Positions 6,813-11,064 of a stretch of 11,064 nucleotides of DNA are shown here, in pieces (the first letter of the stretch is position 1; the number at the start of each line of letters is the position of its first letter). Below the pieces are notes generated by a model, which saw only the letters and a list, made by a program, of their open reading frames with translations, was not told the DNA's origin and did no database searches. Source of the DNA: Desulfonatronum sp. (GTDB taxonomy: Bacteria > Desulfobacterota > Desulfovibrionia > Desulfovibrionales > Desulfonatronaceae). Made by a program: the position numbers and the translations under genes. The stretch spans positions 1-11,064 of the forward strand of contig SKYX01000204.1 of NCBI GenBank assembly GCA_007127655.1, read 5' to 3'.

Positions 6813-7238
6813 TCAGGGAAGGGGGGCTGTGGGATCGGGAAGGATCTCCACGGCCTGAGGAGATTGATCCGGGCCAACAAGCCTGGAATTCGCGGCTAAC
6901 CGGGCTCCAAGGATTCCCAACGCCAATCCTGCCGCGGCTCCGATCAAGGCGTTGAGATCCTCCGAGGAGAACGGTGCGATCCAGTACCCTCCGAGAGCCC
7001 CGCACAGCAAGCCCAGCAACGGGATGCCGAACAGCACGGGGGGGGCGGCTACGACGGCTCGGGGCGAGTCGACGATCCGGACGTGCCGGCCGACTTCGGC
7101 ATCGACGATATTGACGACAGTCAAGGTTCTCGTTGATGAGGATTGGTGCCGGGCAAAAGCGGCGGAGCAGGTGCAGGCAGAGCAGCTCCGTGATGCACGC
7201 ATCTGAACCCGGGCCATCCGCCCTTGGCGCGAGAGCAC
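6813..7238 (-). CDS. RseC/MucC-like small membrane protein
   Basis: About 141 residues from a GTG at 7238, or 134 from the ATG at 7217. Neither start has a strong ribosome site, so the N-terminus is uncertain. The layout fits the RseC/MucC family (SoxR-reducing system or sigma-E regulator). A small beta-type N-terminal part contains the cysteine cluster C19/C22/C24 (SCSACTCS), where family members carry a Cys-rich motif. A GRHVRIVDSPRAVV stretch follows, then two hydrophobic helices at about 66-87 and 95-114 and a short polar tail ending in prolines. In relatives the cysteines may bind a cofactor and the proteins work with the Rnf-like/RsxC electron-transport system; whether this copy does is unknown. 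It begins 46 bp after mnmE and is probably in the same transcript. Divergence from known members makes this moderate. Confidence 0.6.
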   Translation of the reverse strand: MLSRQGRMARVQMRASRSCSACTCSAAFARHQSSSTRTLTVVNIVDAEVGRHVRIVDSPRAVVAAPPVLFGIPLLGLLCGALGGYWIAPFSSEDLNALIGAAAGLALGILGARLAANSRLVGPDQSPQAVEILPDPTAPLP

Positions 7239-7284
7239 GATTCCGGAGCGTCCCGCGCAGGATCGATGCGTTTCGGAAGTGGCG

Positions 7285-8799
7285 TCACTTTCCGATGCAG
7301 AATTTACTGAAGATGGAGTCCAGGACATCCGAGGAGGTGATTTCTCCGGTTATTTCAGCGAGGACGACGCTGACGGATTCCAGCCTAACCCCGAGAAGAT
7401 CATAAGGCAGTCCTGCCTGGATGTCCGCTCGCAGGAACGCCAGATCCTGGTCCGCTCGTTCCAGGGCCAGCGATTGGCGCAGATTTGGGGTCAGAGTGTC
7501 TGTCTGGGGTGCTGGGGATTTGTTCGTCAGCATGGAGCGCATGGCCTCCTGCAACGCGTCCAGCCCCTGGCCGGTCTTGGCCGAGACGTGAACCACGGGA
7601 TAGCCGAGTTCGGCCAGCAAGGCGACGGGCTCAGGGTCCGGTCGGGGAAGGTCGGCCTTGTTGGCTACAATCAGGGTCTTGGAGACGGGGAAGGATTCCA
7701 GGATCGGTTCGTGTCCGGGCAGTGTTCGTTTCCTGCCGGATGGGCCGGATGGGCCGGATGGGCCGGATGGGCCGGATGGCGGTCGCCGCGCCAAACTCGA
7801 CACCGAGTGGAAAGCGGCCTGGGAGGTAGCGGCGCACTCCTCTCCCGGAGTCGCGTTGTCCACCACCAAAAGGATCAGGTCCGCCGTCTCCTGAAGTCCG
7901 CGGGCCAGGGACAAGCCGGCCCGCTCCACGTCGTCGGCGTCTTGGCGCGCGCCAGCTGTGTCCACCAGCCGAACCTCGAGCCCCTGGAGGTAAAGGCGTT
8001 CCTCAAGGTAGTCCCGGGTCGTTCCCGGCGTGGCGCTGACAATGGCCCGCTCCCGACCCAGAAGCAGGTTGAGCAAGCTGGATTTGCCCGCGTTCACGGC
8101 CCCGGAAAGGACGCACAAGGCCCCGTCGTTCCAGATGCGGTTGCGGCGGCAGTTGTCCAGGACAGCACGGATTTGGTCTTGGAGGTGCTCCACAGCGCGA
8201 GAAAAATCTTCCGGCGCGAGGCATTCCAAGTCCTCTTCCGGAAAATCCACGGCGAGACACAACTGGGCCCGGAGTTCCTCAATGCTGGCACGCAGGGTGT
8301 TCAGCCAGGCGCTCAGGGCTCCGGAAAGTTTGGTTTGGGCCAGAAGGGAGGCCGCTGGAGAGGTGGCTGCGATGATTTCGGCCACGGCTTCAGCCTGGGT
8401 CAGGTCCATGCGGCCGTTGAGAAAGGCCCGCTCCGTGAACTCCCCCGGGCCGGCCGGCAGGACACCTTGAACCAGGATGGATTCCAGGACGTTTTGGAGA
8501 ACAACCGGCGATCCGTGACAGTGAATCTCCATCACGTCCTCCCCGGTAAACGATCCCGGGCCGGGCATGAAGGCCGCCAGGACCTCGTCCAGGGGGTGTC
8601 CGTCCTCGTCCAGAATGTGCCCGTGGTGCAGACGATAAGGGCGAAAGCCGGTGAAGTTCGGACGGGTTGATGCGAAACGGGTCAGGACCACGGCCTTGGC
8701 CTGCGGGCCGCTGACGCGGATGATGCCCACCGCGCCGTGGCCCGCAGGGGTGGCCACGGCGGCGATGGTGCTTGTGGCCATCTGGGCCGAAGCGGTCAT
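7285..8799 (-). CDS. mnmE: MnmE (TrmE), tRNA uridine-34 modification GTPase
   Basis: A potassium-dependent GTPase that works with MnmG to install carboxymethylaminomethyl (or aminomethyl) groups on U34 of tRNAs, in the cytoplasm. It has 504 residues against about 454 in E. coli. The N-terminal tetrahydrofolate-binding domain has ATSTIAAVATPAGHGAVGIIRVSG from residue 8 (shown in part in relatives as the hallmark start). The G domain has a P-loop GAVNAGKS at 233-240 (Val where Pro is usual), TPGTTRD at 257-263, DTAG at 280-283, NKAD at 380-383 and SAKTG at 406-410. The end is FCIGK, the conserved C-terminal cysteine motif. The extra length is mainly an insert between DTAG and NKAD that carries five Pro-Ser-Gly repeats (341-355). 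The start at 8799 overlaps the jag stop as ATGA with AGGA 3 nt upstream; M7 is an alternative. Confidence 0.96.
   Translation of the reverse strand: MTASAQMATSTIAAVATPAGHGAVGIIRVSGPQAKAVVLTRFASTRPNFTGFRPYRLHHGHILDEDGHPLDEVLAAFMPGPGSFTGEDVMEIHCHGSPVVLQNVLESILVQGVLPAGPGEFTERAFLNGRMDLTQAEAVAEIIAATSPAASLLAQTKLSGALSAWLNTLRASIEELRAQLCLAVDFPEEDLECLAPEDFSRAVEHLQDQIRAVLDNCRRNRIWNDGALCVLSGAVNAGKSSLLNLLLGRERAIVSATPGTTRDYLEERLYLQGLEVRLVDTAGARQDADDVERAGLSLARGLQETADLILLVVDNATPGEECAATSQAAFHSVSSLARRPPSGPSGPSGPSGPSGRKRTLPGHEPILESFPVSKTLIVANKADLPRPDPEPVALLAELGYPVVHVSAKTGQGLDALQEAMRSMLTNKSPAPQTDTLTPNLRQSLALERADQDLAFLRADIQAGLPYDLLGVRLESVSVVLAEITGEITSSDVLDSIFSKFCIGK
7735..7779 (-). repeat. 9-bp tandem repeat (PSG)5 within mnmE
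   Basis: On the plus strand the unit TGGGCCGGA occurs four times without change (7741-7749, 7750-7758, 7759-7767, 7768-7776) with partial units at each side. Read in the mnmE frame it gives five consecutive Pro-Ser-Gly units, residues 341-355. The unit is a multiple of three, so slippage would change linker length without a frameshift. Confidence 0.95.
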
Positions 8800-9485
8800 G
8801 CGTCCTGGGGAGACGGGCTCTCGGCGTTGGCGTCGTCGTCCTTGGAGGGAGGGGCCTTGGGGATGATCAGGACGCGTTTCAATGGCCCGTCGCCCTTGCT
8901 TTTGGTCTGGATGTCCGTGACCGCTTGCAGGGCTACGTGGACGATGCGGCGCTGGTAGGAGGGCAGGGGCTTGGTGCTTTGCGGCGATTGCGTGGCCTTG
9001 GCCTTTTCGGCCAGGGTCACCGCCAGATCACTCAGTTCCTGGTCCTGGCGCTCCCGGAAACCGTCGGCATCCAGCATGATCCGCACGGCACTGGGCCAGC
9101 GGCGGGCCACGATCCGGTTGACGATGTACTCCACCGCCCCCAGGACCTGCCCGTCGCGCCCCAAGAGCCGTTCCATATTCTCGGAGGTTTCGATGGTGGC
9201 CTTGATCAAGTCGGACTGATGCTCCACCACGACCCGGGGGGTGTCCACGATGGTGGAGGTGATTCGTTCCGTGATCGTGCGGATCATGGTTTCCAATTCC
9301 GAAAGACGGACCCGTGGCTGGGCCTTGATTCGGGCCTTCCGTACGCCGACCAGGCCGAATATTCCGGATGAGCCGCCTTCAAGGATCGTTATTTCCAATT
9401 CGTCACGGACACAGGAAAAAAACGAGCAAGCCTCCTCAATGGCGTCATCGACACTCTTGCTTTGGAATTCCTTTGGTTCACTCAT
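8796..9485 (-). CDS. jag: Jag/KhpB, KH and R3H domain RNA-binding protein
   Basis: A cytoplasmic RNA-binding protein (also KhpB or EloR in Firmicutes, where it affects cell elongation). It is usually encoded directly after yidC. The 229 residues show the three family domains. Jag-N spans about 4-54 (EFQSKSVDDAIEEAC ... GIFGLVGVRKARI). A KH domain spans about 80-128 with its GXXG loop as GRDG at 109-112. An R3H domain spans about 134-208 with R179 and H183 (RRIVH) and GPLKRVLIIP. An acidic tail DDDANAESPSPQDA ends the protein. The frame is open to 9530, but the start at 9485 gives the normal Jag-N beginning MSEPKEFQ. AAGGAG lies 12 nt upstream, a rather long spacing. It follows yidC by 75 bp and overlaps mnmE by 4 bp. 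Confidence 0.93.
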   Translation of the reverse strand: MSEPKEFQSKSVDDAIEEACSFFSCVRDELEITILEGGSSGIFGLVGVRKARIKAQPRVRLSELETMIRTITERITSTIVDTPRVVVEHQSDLIKATIETSENMERLLGRDGQVLGAVEYIVNRIVARRWPSAVRIMLDADGFRERQDQELSDLAVTLAEKAKATQSPQSTKPLPSYQRRIVHVALQAVTDIQTKSKGDGPLKRVLIIPKAPPSKDDDANAESPSPQDA

Positions 9486-9505
9486 GTTGACGTTGGTCTC
9501 CTTCA

Positions 9506-9537
9506 CCATCGGTGGACGGTAGGGCCGCATCCGATGG
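9506..9537 (-). repeat. Inverted repeat ahead of the jag ribosome site
   Basis: CCATCGG (9506-9512) and CCGATGG (9531-9537) form a 7-bp perfect dyad with an 18-nt spacer in the yidC-jag gap, a few nt upstream of the AAGGAG of jag. In the transcript it could form a hairpin next to the ribosome site. There is no T-run, so it is not a terminator. Confidence 0.45.
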
Positions 9538-9560
9538 AGGACCCGGCGACGGTTTGCGGC

Positions 9561-11064
9561 CTACGATTTGGCGGGTTCGCGCATCACCCACCACTGTTGG
9601 GCGATGGAGAGGACGTTGTTGACCAGCCAGTAGAGGACCAAACCCGACGGGAAAGTTAAGAATAAAAAAGTGAAAATAATCGGCAAAAACAGCATGATCT
9701 TCGCCTGCATGGGATCCCCGGGGGCCGGAGTCAGCTTTTGCTGCAGGAACATGGTCGCCCCCATGATGATCGGAGTGACGTAGTAGGGATCCCGGGCCGA
9801 AAGGTCGGCCAGCCAGATGATGTCCGTAAAGGGTACATAGGTGATAAACGGGGCGTGGCGCAACTCGATGGCCCCCATCAGGGCCTGGTACAAGGCGATG
9901 AACACCGGAATCTGCACGGCGATGGGCAGGCAGCCCCCCAATGGGTTGACCTTGTAGGTCTTGTAGAGCTGCATCATCTCTTCGTTCATCTTCTGGCGAT
10001 CGTCTTTATGCTTCTCGCGCAGTTTGAGCATCATCGGCTGCAGTTTCTTCATTTGCTGCATGGATTTGTAGCTCTTCTGGGACAGCGGGAAGAAAATCAG
10101 TTTGATGACCAGGGTCAGCAGGATAATGGCCAGCCCGTAGTTGTGGACGTAGCCGTGAAAGAAGTTCAGCACCTGGATCAGCGGGCTGGCGATGAGGTCG
10201 AACCAGCCGTAGTGCAAGGCCTCGAGCAGATTGGCCGGGGCCACGGAGAGGGCTTCCCGTTCCCGTGGGCCGAAGTAGTAGGTGGACCGGAACTGCATTT
10301 CCAGTTGGGAGTCCAGAAAAAAGGTTCTGGTTTCCATGGTCAGGCGGTGCATTCCGTCTTCAAGACGCGCCTTGAACACCGGGTCGGAGAAGCCGGGAAT
10401 CACGGCGGCCAGGAAATAATTGCTCTGAACCGCGCCCCAGAGGACGCCCGTGTCGGAGCGGATGCCCGGCAGCAAATTCTTGTCTTTACGTTCCTTTCCC
10501 AGTCCGTTGATGTCGTAAAACATCACCTGGGTCGGTGTGTAGCGGTCCTGGATGGCGCTCAACGGTTCGCTGGCCATGGTAAAGCCCAGGGTGGCACCGA
10601 TCTGGTTGGGCGAGTGGTTGCGGACCTGGAGCTGTTCCTCGATCAGGTAGGTGCCCCCGGTGAAGCTGAAGGTCCGGACCAGTTCCAGTTGTCCAAAGCG
10701 GCCGATGAAGGACAGGGAGCCGCGTTCACCACGGGCAAGGTCCAGGTTATCCCCGTCGACGGTCCATTCCCCCTGCATCCACGTGGGCTGATCGTTCCAG
10801 AGCAAGCCCAGGGGCCGTTTGCGCGGGTCGGGAGAATCAACCAGGTCCACGAAGGGGGCGTTGGGCTCTATGGTCTGGCGATATTGAAGCAGCTTGAACT
10901 GCTCCAGCACCCCGCCCTCGGAATTGAAAACCGCTTCGAATAGCGGGCTGCGTATCGTGATCCGTTGCCCGCGGGTTGCCGGAGCGGCAATGAATCCGGG
11001 ATCAAGCAGAGTTTCCGATGGGACATCCGGTCCGGCCTCCAGGCGCTCACCAGTTTGGGCTTGC
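9561..11064 (-). CDS. yidC: YidC membrane protein insertase (5' end cut by window)
   Basis: Inserts and folds inner-membrane proteins, alone or with SecYEG. The last 500 residues are visible; the frame is open to the right edge, so the first membrane helix and leader are missing. Visible residues about 35-265 are the periplasmic domain, beginning ITIRSPLFEAVFNSEGGVLEQFKL, the typical beta-sandwich of Gram-negative YidC. The insertase domain runs from about 285 to the end, with YGWFDLIASPLIQ, IKLIFFPLSQKSYKSMQQMK, the charged cytoplasmic hairpin (LREKHKDDRQKMNEE), NPLGGCLPIAVQIPVFIALYQ and FPSGLVLYWLVNNVLSIAQQ. The groove position that is Arg366 in E. coli appears as Lys here (visible residue 321), a substitution I believe is common. 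It is the first of the yidC-jag-mnmE cluster and ends 75 bp before jag. Confidence 0.96.
   Translation of the reverse strand, partial: QAQTGERLEAGPDVPSETLLDPGFIAAPATRGQRITIRSPLFEAVFNSEGGVLEQFKLLQYRQTIEPNAPFVDLVDSPDPRKRPLGLLWNDQPTWMQGEWTVDGDNLDLARGERGSLSFIGRFGQLELVRTFSFTGGTYLIEEQLQVRNHSPNQIGATLGFTMASEPLSAIQDRYTPTQVMFYDINGLGKERKDKNLLPGIRSDTGVLWGAVQSNYFLAAVIPGFSDPVFKARLEDGMHRLTMETRTFFLDSQLEMQFRSTYYFGPREREALSVAPANLLEALHYGWFDLIASPLIQVLNFFHGYVHNYGLAIILLTLVIKLIFFPLSQKSYKSMQQMKKLQPMMLKLREKHKDDRQKMNEEMMQLYKTYKVNPLGGCLPIAVQIPVFIALYQALMGAIELRHAPFITYVPFTDIIWLADLSARDPYYVTPIIMGATMFLQQKLTPAPGDPMQAKIMLFLPIIFTFLFLTFPSGLVLYWLVNNVLSIAQQWWVMREPAKS

Noticed and set aside
7279..8670. Plus-strand ORF opposite mnmE with WAGWAGWAG repeats
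   Set aside because: The repeat is the complement of the mnmE PSG repeat. All G motifs and conserved ends are on the minus strand.
9738..10943. Plus-strand ORF of 401 codons opposite yidC
   Set aside because: yidC motifs on the minus strand are unmistakable; the plus frame has no family features.

Overview
All supported genes lie on the minus strand, so the window reads from right to left. Gene content points to a sulfate-reducing deltaproteobacterium of the Desulfovibrio type (Desulfovibrionales, Desulfobacterota), with GC-rich coding DNA. The diagnostic part is a near-complete hmc operon (high-molecular-weight cytochrome complex) in the order hmcA-B-C-D-E-F. It includes a periplasmic cytochrome with exactly 16 CXXCH haem sites and a 58-residue HmcD. 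The species cannot be fixed from the window alone.

Right part (11064 to 6813): the C-terminal 500 residues of the membrane insertase YidC, then the KH/R3H RNA-binding protein Jag (KhpB), the tRNA-modifying GTPase MnmE, and a small two-helix membrane protein resembling RseC/MucC. yidC-jag-mnmE is a common housekeeping cluster. The jag stop and mnmE start overlap as ATGA. MnmE carries an in-frame 9-bp tandem repeat encoding five Pro-Ser-Gly units inside an apparent insertion in its G domain.

Middle part (6812 to 6215): about 600 bp without a convincing protein gene. Read on the minus strand it holds an AT-rich dyad, a candidate -35/-10 promoter, a stretch of about 175 nt that ends in a good intrinsic terminator, and then about 190 bp leading to hmcA with three GTGAA repeats. 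I read the promoter-to-terminator segment as a candidate structured non-coding RNA or an attenuating leader for hmc. I could not match it to a known RNA family.

Left part (6214 to 1): hmcA (periplasmic 16-haem cytochrome c), hmcB (Tat-type signal, four 4Fe-4S motifs, one membrane helix and a charged coiled-coil tail), hmcC (NrfD-type quinone-interacting membrane subunit), hmcD (one-helix peptide), hmcE (NarI/DsrM-like cytochrome b) and hmcF (HdrD-like iron-sulfur protein, C-terminus cut by the window edge). Together they form a transmembrane redox complex linking the periplasmic cytochrome pool, fed by hydrogenases and formate dehydrogenases, to the membrane and cytoplasm. A 147-bp gap between hmcD and hmcE contains three successive inverted repeats, the only long break in the operon. 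No wholly new system is evident; the non-coding block before hmcA, the hmcD-hmcE hairpins and the MnmE repeat deserve a second look.
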